Below are positions 17,854 through 30,887 of a DNA stretch of 64,000 nt, piece by piece (position 1 is the stretch's first letter; every line of letters starts with the position of its first letter). Below the pieces are notes generated by a model. The model ran no database searches. It was given only the letters and a program-made list of their open reading frames with translations, and was not told where the DNA came from. This DNA is from Neurospora tetrasperma FGSC 2508 (lineage: Eukaryota; Ascomycota; Sordariomycetes; Sordariales; Sordariaceae). Location: NCBI RefSeq assembly GCF_000213175.1, contig NW_009799104.1:454010-518009 (forward strand). Direction: 5' to 3'. Made by a program: the position numbers and the translations under genes.

Positions 17854-20055
17854 ATGATCCCCATCCGCCCCAAACCCAACGGCAACAACCCCGACGGCAG
17901 CAGCAGCAGCAGCAACAGCACCTCCCCACCACCCCGCCGCGACAAACAAGCCGTCCACACCCCCTCCCCCTCCCGCATCACCAGCAAACCCGTTCCCGAG
18001 CGCCAATTCCGCTCCCCGCGCGAATACCAAATCGACCAACTCAAGCGCCGTTTCAGCCCCTTAAAAGAAACCATCGACCCTTCCACAGGCGGGGAGACCT
18101 CCCTGCTTTTTTCTCTCAAGCCCTCTGACCCGGATTTTCCCTATGACTTGGAGAAGCTTGAATGCGATTTACGGATTCCCGGGGAGTATCCCCGGCAGCC
18201 GGCGAGGTTGTTGGTCAGGAACAAGGATATTCCGCGGGGGTTTGCGGTAAATATTGAACGGGGGTGGGATCGGTTGGTGGAGGAACGGGTGAAGGGGAAT
18301 AAGGGGGCGACAACGTTGTTGAGTGTTTTGAATGCTTTGGATCGAGGGTTGGAAGGGTTTTTGGCAGAAGAGAAGAAGGAGACGGTCAAGATTACGGTGT
18401 TTAAGGATTCGAGGCATTTGGAAGGTCAACCCAGTGGGGTCATAGGGGAGAGGGGGATGGAAGGGGTGTTGAAGGAGAAGGAGAGGGAGAAGGAAAAGGA
18501 AAAGGAAAAGGAAAAAGAGAAGCCGAGGCCGTATATCCCGCTGGAGAACTTTACGAGGGATCAGATTGCGGAGGCCAAGGCAAGAAGAGCGCAGGAGGTG
18601 CGTCAGCTCGAGGCTAGGATGAGCGGATTGCCGCTTTATCACAAGTCGAGCGACGGGGTGATATTTACCTTGCCGATGGATCCAAAGAGGAGGAGCAGTT
18701 TGCCGCCGGGGTTGCAGAGCGTGCATTCGGTGCAGCTGGTTATTCCGTTGTTGTATCCGCTGCAGCCGCTGAGGGTGTTGTTGAATGATGTGGATGCTGA
18801 CGAGGCTGAGGCGGTGGAGGAGCTGTTCACGCAGAAGGCGATGGAACAGAAGCAGATGAGTTTGACGAGCCACTTGAATTACTTGGCGACGAATATGCAT
18901 GCTTTGGCGAAGCAGACGGCGCAGGAGAAGCAGAAGGCTATTCAGGCTGCTGCTGCTGCTGCTGCAGAGGAGCAAGGGAAGAACAAGGCGGCGGATCAAG
19001 AGGCCAAGGAGGCGGAACATGTTGCTTCGGCGGTTGATGGAGAAAGGGGACATGTACATTTCATTCCCAGACCTCTGGAGTGGACGCTCGTCAACGCCGA
19101 TGGCTCCTCTGAATCAGAATCCGAGACTGATTCCGACGACGACTACGAGTTGGTTGACGGTAAAGGCGGAAACACCTCCGGCGTAACACCCGGCACCGCC
19201 CTCCCCACCGCCACCGCCGAGCGCGGCACCGCCATCTCCTTCCCCTCCATCGAGCTACACGGCATCGAGCTCCTCCAAGTAACCCTCCTCTCGCTCTCCG
19301 TCAAATGCAACCGCTGCAAAACCCTCAACGACGTGACCTCGCTCAAATCCAACGTCGAAAAGCTCGCCTCATGCAAAAAATGCGCCACATCCTTCACCGT
19401 CCGCTTCCGCGCCGAGCTCGTCCACGCCAACTCCACCCGCGCCGGCTTCATCGATCTCTCCGGCTGCACCATATCCGACATGCTCCCTTCCTCCTTCATT
19501 CCCACCTGCGGTCGATGCTCCACCCCTTACCCATCCCCCGGCTTCGTTTCGGTGAGAGGCGAATCAACCACCAACGTCTGCCGCGAATGCCACGCCCGCT
19601 TCACCTTTAAACTCCCCGACGTCAAGTTCCTCACTTACTCCTCTTCCTCTTCTTCCTTACCCCCCACTTCCGGCCCCAAGCGTAAAGACCAAAAGCTCGG
19701 TCTGCACGCCGGGGACCCCCTCCCCGCCAAGGGCGCCTGCGCGCACTATAAGCGGTCTTATCGATGGTTCAGGTTCAGCTGCTGCAACAAGGTGTATCCG
19801 TGCGACAAGTGTCATCAGCAAGCGGAGGATCATGTGGACGAGTGGGCGAATCGGATGATTTGCGGGTGGTGTTCGCGGGAGCAGAATTATCGGGTGGAGA
19901 ACTGTGCGTTTTGTGGACGGAGCGTGGTGAGGAAGAGGACGGGCGGGTTTTGGGAGGGCGGGAAGGGGACGAGGGATAAGGTGTTGATGAGGAGGGGGGA
20001 TAGGAGGAAGTATAGGAATGAGAAGGATGGGAATAAGAGTAATAAGGAGAAGTAG
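17854..20055 (+). CDS. CHY zinc-finger protein with N-terminal RWD-like region
   Basis: One uninterrupted frame of 733 residues. Residues 1-50 are Ser/Pro-rich. About 53-143 has the RWD-like pattern of fungal CHY proteins (YDLEKLECDLRIPGEYP, NKDIPRGFAVNIERGWDRL). A Lys/Glu run lies at about 208-226, poly-Ala near 366 and an acidic Ser/Asp stretch near 413. A Cys-rich module with CNRC, CKKC, CGRC and CREC pairs follows. Residues 627-690 form the CHY zinc finger (CAHY at 629-632, then CC, CDKC, CGWC, CAFCG), Pfam PF05495. The C-terminus is Lys/Arg-rich. Known relatives bind zinc; yeast Hot13 is a mitochondrial CHY protein and plant CHY proteins are RING E3 ligases, but neither RING nor mitochondrial signal is seen here. 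The role is unknown. The ATG is preceded by AAAAAAG. Codon style changes in blocks along the gene. Confidence 0.92.
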   Translation: MIPIRPKPNGNNPDGSSSSSNSTSPPPRRDKQAVHTPSPSRITSKPVPERQFRSPREYQIDQLKRRFSPLKETIDPSTGGETSLLFSLKPSDPDFPYDLEKLECDLRIPGEYPRQPARLLVRNKDIPRGFAVNIERGWDRLVEERVKGNKGATTLLSVLNALDRGLEGFLAEEKKETVKITVFKDSRHLEGQPSGVIGERGMEGVLKEKEREKEKEKEKEKEKPRPYIPLENFTRDQIAEAKARRAQEVRQLEARMSGLPLYHKSSDGVIFTLPMDPKRRSSLPPGLQSVHSVQLVIPLLYPLQPLRVLLNDVDADEAEAVEELFTQKAMEQKQMSLTSHLNYLATNMHALAKQTAQEKQKAIQAAAAAAAEEQGKNKAADQEAKEAEHVASAVDGERGHVHFIPRPLEWTLVNADGSSESESETDSDDDYELVDGKGGNTSGVTPGTALPTATAERGTAISFPSIELHGIELLQVTLLSLSVKCNRCKTLNDVTSLKSNVEKLASCKKCATSFTVRFRAELVHANSTRAGFIDLSGCTISDMLPSSFIPTCGRCSTPYPSPGFVSVRGESTTNVCRECHARFTFKLPDVKFLTYSSSSSSLPPTSGPKRKDQKLGLHAGDPLPAKGACAHYKRSYRWFRFSCCNKVYPCDKCHQQAEDHVDEWANRMICGWCSREQNYRVENCAFCGRSVVRKRTGGFWEGGKGTRDKVLMRRGDRRKYRNEKDGNKSNKEK

Positions 20056-23000
20056 GTTAGGAGTTAGTGAGTGAGGGGAGGGGACTGGGAGGCTGTAAGG
20101 AGGTGGATGTTGTGGATCAAAAGACACAAGGGACCTAGAGAAGGGGTGTTTTCTGATGTCATTTCGCATTTGGTATCGTTAGCATGTCATTGTCTAGCAT
20201 GTTTATGGTGTTGGTAGTGGTATCAAAATGGTGTTCATCTTTGTTATTATTCCCTTCCTGGAGGTAGGTATCTTGAAGGTGCGTTGGAAGAATAGTTTTG
20301 CTGCCATCAATGGCTTACATATAATATCCGACCCAGGCCGTCGACATGCTGCAGGAACAACTCATTGACTCCATGTTAACTCCATGCAAGGCACGATAGA
20401 TACGCTCGGGAATCTCCAACGGTCTGGTAGGTAGTTCCAGAGGCAAATGCTTCTACACTACATGATGCGATACAATGCACGCACAGACCAAAACCCAGAA
20501 GTTTGACCGACCGCATGGCCCCTTACAATAAGTAAGTATGCCAGGCAGGCAGGCGAGGCAACGTACACTCAGTCAGTCCAATGGCCTTTGGATAAGGTGT
20601 TTTTTTTTACCTTCCGCATTGCTTCCTGCATTTTAGGTACCCCTGAGTAGGTAATCAGCAGTCGCGCGGAACGGCTACATAACGTCTTGCATCGATGTTG
20701 ACGACATCCTGCTGCGCCGGCTGCTGGGGCGCTTCGTTGACATATGATGCAGTTGTACATATAGTCATTAGCTAGATGCGATTGACAACAGCACAAAGCT
20801 TAGACTAGTAGCAAACAAAAGTCATTGTAGACGCAATCAATCGTAATTCTAGACAGAGCGGTCTCTTCTCTTCTATCTATCTCTCGTTGAAGAAGATTTT
20901 CTGTTATTGTTCCTTCCTGTGGCGCTTTTTGCGATGGTTTGTGCCCCTCTCCTCCCTTCATTCATTCTTTTTTTTTGTTTTTTTTTTCTTTTTGCCTTCA
21001 TGTCTATTACTAAATTCGAGACAAACGCAGCAGGCAAGAAGAAACTTGAACCTCAAAAAGATCCTATTTTTACATACATATGTACAGTAGGATCACCACC
21101 TATCTGATCATGGAGGGTTCAGTCACTGCCAAAGGGGAAAACATCAACGACGTCAGAAGAAGGGAGGTTGGGAAACTTTTGGTGGTGGCCCAGTTCCGGT
21201 TACTTGTCTTGTCTGATCTGGTCTGGTCTTGTCAAGAATAAACTTTGGCGCGGCTCTTTTCTTGTCTTGGTTCCTTGAAATATGGGTGTCCATCGTTCTC
21301 GAATGTCGACAAGATAACTGCGGGGTAAGTGCACTAAAACGCGGAGATGGTCGCTCACCCGAGACAAAATTCTACTTTTTGCGCGGCCAAGGTCAATAAG
21401 GGATCATGGTAACGTAGAGGCTCAATTCTCAAGTTCCAGGAGCTCGGTTGCTCGGTAGTAGTGTAGTTTATGTTTGTGGTAGGTAGGGTTTAATGGAGGT
21501 GTCGAGGATGGGTGCGTGGACACGGGGCCGGCGACCCGTGATGGAGGGGCAGCTGGTGGCCGGGCGGATGCCCACGGGACTGCTTTGATGTCGTCAGTTG
21601 TCTGGGGCCGATCTTGATGCGTCGTCCGGAAGGGGCTTTGCTCGTGAACTTTGACTACCTCTATTTAGTGAGGCAGGATTTTCAGGTAGCGCGCGACGAT
21701 GAAAGGTATTGTAGTGGTTCGGTGTTGGTCTAGTTGTTGTCAGGCTGGACGGCCAGTGGGGGAGCCTGGAAGGTTTGAAGTAGTGTAGGTAGGTAAGGAG
21801 CGCTGAAAAGCTACAGAAAACTGTTTTGTCGGCACGGCTCAGGAACGCTGTGGATCGAATTACTTGTAGAACCAGCAGACCCTTTCCAGGTCCACGAACA
21901 GTGGAGGCCCTTAGCCGCAATCAGGGTGCTCGTAATTGGAAATCCCGTCCGTTCTTGATGCAGTTCTAACTCCGCATCGAGATGGTTGACGTCTGAAGGA
22001 GAAAAATGACATCAAAAAGAACAATCAGGGGACCCGATTCCGCACATCATCGCGCACCCCTTCCGCTGGCTTGGGGAATGATGCACATGGGTAACAACCA
22101 ACGGCACTACCTCCATCTACCTTTTCTCATTTTATTTCACTTTTTGATTTTATCTGATTTTATCTTTTTGCCATTCTTCCAAACTCAAGACTCCCCAGCA
22201 GCGTTTCCTGTCCCCACAACAGCCAACAACCCTGGGGCTTCCATTCCAGGTCCATCCCATGGCGCTGGACAGACCCACCCCAGATGACCAGTGACGTATT
22301 ATACTTGTACTGTACACCATCCCATACCCAAACCACTAAAAAACCGGAGATTGGTTTGGCTGTGACAACAAACGAACGAACCGAGAAGGAAATCTCCAAC
22401 GAGCACCGCCAACATGCCTCCTGTTCGTACGCCGGAGGTTCATCCGAGTGACACCGAAATGAGCATCGGGCATCTTACCAGACCCCTTGCTCGGCCCCCT
22501 TCCAGCGTCCCTAGGTAATTCGCGCCTGCATGGAGCTGAGCGCGGCCGCTTCACGATCCCCAATGTCCTCCAAATTAAAATGCAGTGGTCACACGAGATC
22601 CTTCCAGAACGTCTATGGAAGCTGACTGAGCTTTCTCTCGGACAGGCAGGCCGCCGTTGACATACATGTCGCCACTACCGTCTACCGGCCGGTGCAATCT
22701 TGCCTTGGGGTATTCGGCCCGTCGATTCCTTCTGGTATGTTCTGGTGCACTAATCTATGATTTCATGTCCCTGAAATTAGCCAAGCCATCAATTGGGTGG
22801 AATACTTGCTATGTAGTGTACTGTGTAGTGTAGAAAAGTGACACCGTCATCTTCCCCGGATTTTCATCCAGGTTTGTCCGCACTGACCTCCTCCACCGGT
22901 GATGTCTGGAGGGGGCAACAACACCAAACGGTTCATCGCACATCTTCCTCAGAAAAAAAAACAACGCTACAATAACGGACGGACAAAGTTTTTCACGGGG

Positions 23001-25565
23001 TTGGTATCTCTAACTAACGCCAGCATGTTTCATTGTCTGTCATGTACACAGCGGTCCCTGACAGTTGGCATTGTGGGCCGGAGCCGTGTTCCCGTCCTTT
23101 GCCCGGCATGTTTCTCGTGTAATATCTTTATTTTCGGGAATCTGGGGTATTCTTCCTTGGCGTACACCGCTTTTGGCCTGTTATATATGATTTTGTTCCG
23201 TTCATGACAGGTCGGTCTGTCTTCGTGTCTCACCCAAGCGAGCCAAGTCACATGCGTACCTTACATACGACTAGGATGAAAGCGACGGGAACATCGATGG
23301 TACTAGGTAATGCACAAGAATAGCTTTACCTTGTTTTCCTTTGCCTGTTTACCTGTAGCACAATGTTTGAGCAGCTTCATACATATCACTGCATGTACAC
23401 AATTGACGCCGTTAAGCGCGCTTTGTAGGGATGGATGGATGGATGGATGGTTGAGAGGGTTCCACCAAGGAATCTGGGGGGACATCGACGACGACACATC
23501 ATTCTGAGACATTTTTTGCCAAGACGAGAGGAGGCTAGTTATTCAAAGGTTTTTTCTCGATCTTGCACTCGACGTCAGATTTCCACAATCTGTACGTATG
23601 GTTTGCCATCGTGCTAATAATGGTTCATCTCCAGAACGACGATCTCTTGCCCGTTTGAATGCAAAATGTTTCTGTATACGCAGTATTGAGTGTGCATAAT
23701 ACAAGGACACCAAAAGGTATGCAGCACGTGCTGAATATGGGAGATCACTGCCGTCTTTTTGGACAAGAAGAGCCAAACATAGGGAGGTTATGTCTCATGT
23801 ATCAGCTGGGAACGGTAATTGAGGTAATGGTCGTGTTCCTCGCATGGTCTGGGGATGTTGATCGAAGCAATTACTATTTTCGTTTGGAACCGCTGACAAC
23901 CGTTTCCTACTATGACAACAGGACACTGTGGTACAAGCAGACATCTTCAACAGTGTCCGGTAAGAAACAACCCCATTGCATAATCACTGCACTTGCTCTC
24001 CGTTTCGGCTCTCCGCCTTCCCTTTTCCAACTTTTAAGCCCACCACAAAAGGGATGAGATCAATATCACAGCCTCGGTCCTAACTCACATGCCAGTTTTG
24101 CTTTTCTTTTTCTTTTTTTTTTTTCTTAATCGTCCTGGAAGCAGCCTCCTTGTACATAGCCGTTCGGGTCCCGGCTGGGGATTGGATGGATGCCGGGCGG
24201 GGGGTCAGGTATCAAACAAACCCCCATATTTCCTCCCCGGACCCTCAGCGGGCGTCAGCGCCTCAAACCGCCCCGGAAACCAGGGGTTTCAGTTCCCCGG
24301 CTCCCCGGAATTCTTGGCTTGAATGAGCTGGCAGGGCATCCCAGCTCGATTTTGGTGGTCAACTGACAACTTGTCAGGGGATATAATAAATTGCGGATAT
24401 CTTGAGACCAAACATCGCGATTGCATACGTAGGTACTGTATTCGGCCATGGAAAAACTGTCCAAGTTTTCATATGGGATTAGGTCAATGTGTATTTCGAC
24501 CAAGAACTGTTGGTGTGAATAGTAACATTTTCAAAATCGGGCATTGGAATAGATGCCAAAGAAACGGCGAGTGTTGAACACTACGGGCACGTCGATATTG
24601 ACTTTCAAGACAGGGCGGAACAAAACCAGGGGTTATAAGTTAAGGAAAAGCAAAAACATCTCCCATGACAGCTTGAGGCTTGCAGCCAGTACCTGTCAAA
24701 TGTCCAGTATAATATGCTATCTCTTTTCTTCTTCTTCCGTTGTTAATTTTCCATTTCCATTTCCTTTTTTTCTCCTTTTATCTATAATGAATCTACTGGT
24801 CTTTTTTTCCTCTCATCCAATCACAAAATTCACATGGCATTTTCGCATTTATTCCTCTCATTTCCGTTTCCATTTGCCTTTAATTCCATTTCCAGTTTAC
24901 AACATTTCCCTACGATTGATGTTTCTATATCCCATGACCACCACCCTCAAGCCACCACACCCATTCCTGTCCCCCACCACACCACCGGACGGACATCTTC
25001 TTAGTACCACCCAATGCCACCGCGCCTCAGCTTCGTTTTTCCCAAAAATCATTTGACGTTTCCCCTTTTTCCTACCAACGATCGTCGATTCGCATCTCCC
25101 GGGCAAGGTACCTAGTTCCGTATCCCCCCCAACTTACAAGCCATTAATTCCCTCCACCACTACAAACCCCCGTCAGCCCTGCGTGAACAACTTAACCAAA
25201 CAAACTCCAGTGCGTAGTGAGCTAAGCTATCCGTAAGCCGCGCGAGCTTTACTGTAAGGCTCATCACCTCACTGCTACTACTACCTACCCATCCATTACA
25301 TACTACCTGCATTGCCAGACACCTTTCATCACACCAGGAACGGGACAAACAAGCGCGACACATGTATTTACCCCCACGCTATACCAAAAGCATACATACC
25401 CTGAAGTAAAGCAGTTCAATATTGAACAACTCAGCGAATATGAGACATTGGCACAGCTTTAGACTTATTTCCGCAACCATCCTATCATTCAACCAGGGTC
25501 CGAAGTCGTGTGCACATTGTGAGCATCACGAGAACGACAGCTCCCAAAAAGGAAACAACGGAAAG
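20056..25565. other. Long gene-free stretch downstream of the CHY gene
   Basis: The first few hundred bases are probably the CHY 3' untranslated region. Beyond, pyrimidine-rich tracts (20,960-21,000; 22,120-22,190; 24,095-24,125; 24,720-24,790), GGATGG repeats at about 23,430-23,450 and scattered GGTAGGTA motifs are seen. The longest frames (23,659-24,057 plus, 132 codons; 24,553-25,056 plus, 167 codons, made by a pyrimidine tract) lack domains and splice structure. I call no gene. Confidence 0.5.

Positions 25566-25608
<43 letters not shown>
25566..25608. repeat. A43 homopolymer tract
   Basis: An uninterrupted run of 43 A residues on the plus strand. It could be a retroposed poly(A) tail or a slippage-grown microsatellite. 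No target duplication or upstream retroposon body could be recognised. Confidence 0.9.
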
Positions 25609-25611
<3 letters not shown>

Positions 25612-28600
25612 TTGGGTTCGCAGCTAGGGCAGCCTGATGACCGAAATGACTTGGATCAACGGCATCGGTTTTCATAACCTCTACGGTAATCGTTTTCCTA
25701 TGCAGTCCAGAACTGTCGGTCGGTGCGTCGGTCGGTGCGTTAGGATACACTAGTATACATGGATACGCTACTAGGGACAGAATACGAGAAACTAGGTAGT
25801 CTAGTCTGCTGTTCACATTAAACTTTGCTGGTGTTGATGTCATATGAGCCTTTGTTGTTACAGACGGCTGGAGTTGCGAAAAGCGCCTTTTGTAGTGTTT
25901 TTTTATTCGCACAGGGTCTGGTCATCGAGGTCATTGGATTGATCGTCAACATCGATGCTTGTGACCTATGCCTCGTTGTAGACATTGATCTCCCTGTTTT
26001 TTGCTAAGTAGGTTCTTAAGAACAAGTCTCCAGTCAAGCTCATCATACGTCGAGGTTCTTCTCAGGACATCGTACATAGTTCATGGATGTCACAGACAGC
26101 TTGGGTAATTCCACGCGATAGCAGCAGCAAACCTAAGTGATTTCCGAATCGCTCTCTGTTGGGAATGCTTCGACTACCTACCTACCGAGGAGAAGATAAC
26201 AATGGGATGGGTCTTTCTCGGGCTTCTATCACCACATGGCTGCTACCTCTAGATTGAAAAGGAACCTAATCTTAGTTACCTTGCGCGGCCTCTGATAGAA
26301 GTTGATGTAATCATGTCAAGATGTAAACGGGACAAGTATGTACAACTCTAGTGCAGGTTCTCGATCCAAGGCATTGTTTGCCGGATGCATATATGTAGGT
26401 GCGAAGTGATCTCCAAACAAATTCCGCGAGAAAAATGGTGTATCTCACAGCTCTGATAGGTCATGTGAGTATAGTTCCGGAATCTAATTCGGGATACTTA
26501 ACCCCCCCCCCTCGCCCCAACGGCGTCTCCCGGCGTCCAACCGGCGCTTAGGTACGGCCCCCAACGCCGTGGAACCGTACTCCACCTCCGACCTCCACCG
26601 ATCCAGGCCTGGGGTAATCACCGATGGGCTTTGGAAGCCGGCAATCGGACAGATCATCGGCCCGGACACCCAACCCAACCCACTCAGGGATCCAAACATT
26701 GAGGTACATGTACCAAACCGCCATCTAGTCTGGCTGGCACTGACGATCCGGCCAGCGATAAGCGAAAAAGGAAGCGCAGTCTGTCCAGTCTGGCACACAT
26801 ATCGAATTGCGCCTGAGAAGACGCGGACGACGATTTTATCAGCGCATGTGGTAGCAAAGGGTTACTAAGATTGGGTAGTAAATTGACAATTCGAGATGGG
26901 TAGATGTTGATACTGGGGCGGGAGTGTCACCCGATTACATGAGGGGAAGAGCCATTGGTGCTCGTAATGTACCTACCTAACCAGATGGCAAGATACAACG
27001 CTCTGGTATTTTCTCATTCTTTGCAGTGGCCTTGCAACAGGATAACGGACAGGCAAATGTAGAAGAAATGCATATACAGATCCGGTAGGGACAGTTGGCT
27101 GCGGGGGTCATCTTGACTAGTACTACTCCTCCTTATTATCCCGTTTCCCGTTGCCGTTGACTATCATTCCGTTCTGTCGTGATATGAGAGTGAACGTATA
27201 AAGAAGCAAATTTGACGAAAAGTGGAAAACGGAGAAGAATGGATGTCATTCGTGGAGGGGATAAATCGTAGCTTACCTAGGTACGCTCATAAAGCTTATA
27301 CGTACAGGCGCCGGGGAATTCGTTTCAGTTCATACCTAGAGCCATTACATACCTCCGTCCGAGGGATGCGCGTAAAGGTTTATCCAGGTGGGATATAATG
27401 AGGCAGACTGCGAACCTTTCAGAAAGATACTGACTGATATTTGGTATTAATCATAAACGGAATCGAGAAAAAGGGTTGCTAGCTGCTCTTTTTCTTCTTC
27501 TTTTTTTCTGTCTTTTTTTTTCCTTCTTCCTACGCGGACTTCAGCCTGCAAACCGTTTCTCGTCAAGACACACAGGGGCACAACTCACATTTCCCCATTC
27601 CATATTAGGAGTCCAGCTCCCAACATTGTCAATCCCCCCTCCTTCCGTGACACGTACCCGAGAGCGGCTTAGTATCATATCAAGTTACAGAAAAAAATGA
27701 CAGCGCGAAAAGCTAAAGAGCAGGGAAAAGGGTCTAGATGCCAGCGGTTTTGAGACATTGGGAGAGGGGGATTGAGGGGTAGCTATGAGTTTTAGCGAAT
27801 GGCAGAAGTTATGATGAGGCTGTGGTTGGTCCCAAGTTGGTGTTTTGGACGTTTTTGGTGATAGAGGGGTAATGTGAAGGCCAATGGTAACAAGCTGTCA
27901 CTTTTGCGGAACTGACTATCATGTCTCGCTGGGTTCCTGGTTGGTAGCGAAGCGGAATAAAGGGAATTACTTGCAGCTTCTGACTTGATATGCCAGCTGG
28001 ATAGGAGGCGTGCGAGATGTATACGATGATTCAGCGTGTAATATTTAGCTGTAAATTCCTGGAGGGGGTATGGGAGCATACTGGTTGGCTAAGACTTCAA
28101 AGCTCAAATGGAGGGTATAAACAGTGTTGGAAACGACGAAAAGGATGAGTGGGTTTGAGGACTCAATACGAGCCGTGGCTGACTTGGAATCCACGAATAC
28201 GTTATCTGTTATTGCAGAAGCAGTTTATCAAGTGAATCGATGCCATCCAACGTTTCTTGGTACCTGCGGTTCCTGGCTGAAAGTGGGAGAACGACCCGGG
28301 AGGTCTCGTGACATTGCAAACCCAACCTGAGGGCAGTTGGTGCGCAATCCAAGACGGCCATTTTGCGCTTGGCTGGCTCTCTGATTCCGATTGTGGAATG
28401 AGAGTGTACCCGGCGCATCAATGTCGATGCAACAAGGAGAGTTGGTTGAAATTAGTCTGATTAGATATTTGGACAATAACCGGCAAAGCGTATAGCGTAG
28501 AGAAATGGCAAGGGTATCTCGACATGCTGTCAGCCACAAGTGCACAACATGCGACTCGACAATACCAGGGCTACCAATGATGAACGGGAAACAGTATCGT

Positions 28601-28754
28601 CAGTTATAGCTCCCGACGACCGCATTGAACCAAGTTTGATGTTAATAGTTGAGAAACATGTCATATCCCAGCCCTACTTGAGGTCAAATTTCGATAAGCT
28701 GGACCTGAAGATCACACTATTTTCCGGCCCGGAGGATTCGCTGTCGGTCCGTTG

Positions 28755-28945
28755 ATGGCGACTGTGAACTCGACCTTGCCGTTTCTCGTCACATCATATT
28801 CATGGTGTCGAGGACCGGGCATAACGAACCGGAATGGCCATGTTCCAGGGCGAGAATCACAAACCGGCGGCGCCGGGAATGGGTATTGTAGCCGCGGTGG
28901 GATGTATCTATCGCCTGGTGTGAACGGAGGGCTGACTGGGGTGGT
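28755..28945 (-). other. Short protein-like open frame, unrecognised
   Basis: On the minus strand a frame lacking a clear ATG reads Pro-rich sequence followed by PGTWPFRFVMPGPRHHEYDV and NGKVEFTVAINGPTANPPGR before a stop. The hydrophobic/polar alternation looks like a beta-rich domain, but the length is only about 60 residues and the GC-rich composition makes chance open frames likely. No family is recognised. Confidence 0.15.
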
Positions 28946-30887
28946 GGTGCCCTGATGTTGAGACGAACAAAAAATGTGAAGAAAAGGGTGAAATAAAAAT
29001 AAGAATAAAGATAAATGATTTTACTGTGATTTGATTTCCAAGTGAAATATTCCCCGTTTTATGCTATGGAAATTGTCCAAACCGGCGCTATCTCGCACCT
29101 CCCAGGCCTGTGCCTTGGATTGACCGTTAACAGCTCATCAGACGTGAGGTTCGGTGTCGTCCGGTTGGATCGTAGGTACCCGCAGTGCATTAGCCTCCCG
29201 TGGCTCCTGCCAAGCTAGCGCTGTCCAGCGCTATGCGACCTGCGCGACAGCGACACCAACAGCGATGAGCCCCGCATGGAAAGGATAGAAACAGAGGAAA
29301 CTGTTTAGGTAATTTCTTCCCTGAATTCCAGCCAAGGGAGGGTTACACTGCAGCTGCCGGCGATAAGACTTGTCGGCGACGGTCTAACTTTTTGCATCGT
29401 GGTTGGAAGGTGATGCCGGCCCGGCTTGTTCACCGACTTTCCATCGAATCCTCTTCCTCCTTCAGCTCCTTCATTTTCATGCACAAGAATGGATCGTGAC
29501 GGTTGCAAATTTTTTTTTTCAAACACTGGCGGCCGGCCTTGGGGACGTTCGGAGTCGGTGGGATGATGAGGCAGACTTGCCAACCACCAATTACCTTGAC
29601 CATCATGATACATACACCGCGTCGCATCGTCGGTCTTTCTTCTCCTTGGACTCTCCCTCCCTGATCGGTCCTTTGGTGGCCATCACGATATCTCTCACCT
29701 TGATACATGCGGACAACACCTCTCTACCCATGCAAACAGGAGAGGATGTATCCATACAGACCTACTCCCCCATCCCACGACAAACATCCCCGTCGTTGCC
29801 GGCGCCAAGATACTAGTCAACCCAGCCTGCAATTTCCAAAAAGTCTCGTGGGTCCTGTATGCAATATAGACATCTCCTCATGTGTCAACCAGTCGTCCGG
29901 TTCAGGGTCTTCACATCTCATACCAGTTCGTTACCAGCTAAGAGGACACGACTAACTGTTCTCGACAATCCCAAACACATCATTGGACCGCTTGTTGGGG
30001 AGGCAGATTGACGAGCAGTGTGGTTTGAGCGGATGTCAGCCAATTCTTCAACTCGCATGGTTGGGTACCGTGACCAACAAAGTGAAATCGATCAAAAAGT
30101 CTGCCTGCCTGCCAACGCACCGAAAACCCACATCGAGAGGTAGGTCAAAGTACCACTGCTTGAACACAACAACTGTTGGGGCAAGCATTGACTGAGTAAA
30201 CTCCAATGCAATATTGACCACGGTCAACGTCGGCATTGAACCGACTTTACTGGTTGGTACTTACATATCCAACCAGAATGGAGGAGGTGTGTGCAACTTG
30301 TGCGGCGGCGGTATATCGGCCAACGTTCCCAACGTTCCCACCTCCATCCCGCGACAGAGGACTGTTTAGTGTACAAAGACGAATACCTCCGGGTCTGGAA
30401 GCCTTCCAGAACAATTCCAAAACAAGAGGAAAACCCAGAGAGGTCCCACCGGGCGCCCCTGATTTCGGGTCCTCCGTTTTAGGAAGGAGGAAAGAATCGA
30501 TTCTAGCCACCTCATCTGGTCCGTCGTCCGTCCGTCCCCTGGAGTCTCGTGTCAGTGAGCCCGAGCTAAGGTATTGAAGGGTGGGTTTTCGGCTCTATTA
30601 CACTCTACACACTAGTTCTACGTATGTAGGTCCATTCAGTCTGAAGGATTCGGGCCCATTTTTCTTTTCTTTCTAGTAAATGCCCGTGTATGTATCGACA
30701 CTGCAATCAGGAAACTGCAATGAACAGATAACTACGTGCCTACTGTACCCCTTTCCGAGCAGTACTACTGACTGACTAACGGTGTGTTTCAAATCGGGTC
30801 AAACTATCTCCGTGCATCGCCAACGAGACTAAACGGGGCCAGGCACATACCACAGCGGACGGACATCTGATCTGGTTTGGTCTGGAC

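Noticed and set aside
24553-25056. A 167-codon plus-strand ORF with hydrophobic stretches
   Set aside because: The hydrophobic residues come from a pyrimidine-rich tract typical of fungal leaders, not from membrane segments with flanking charges.
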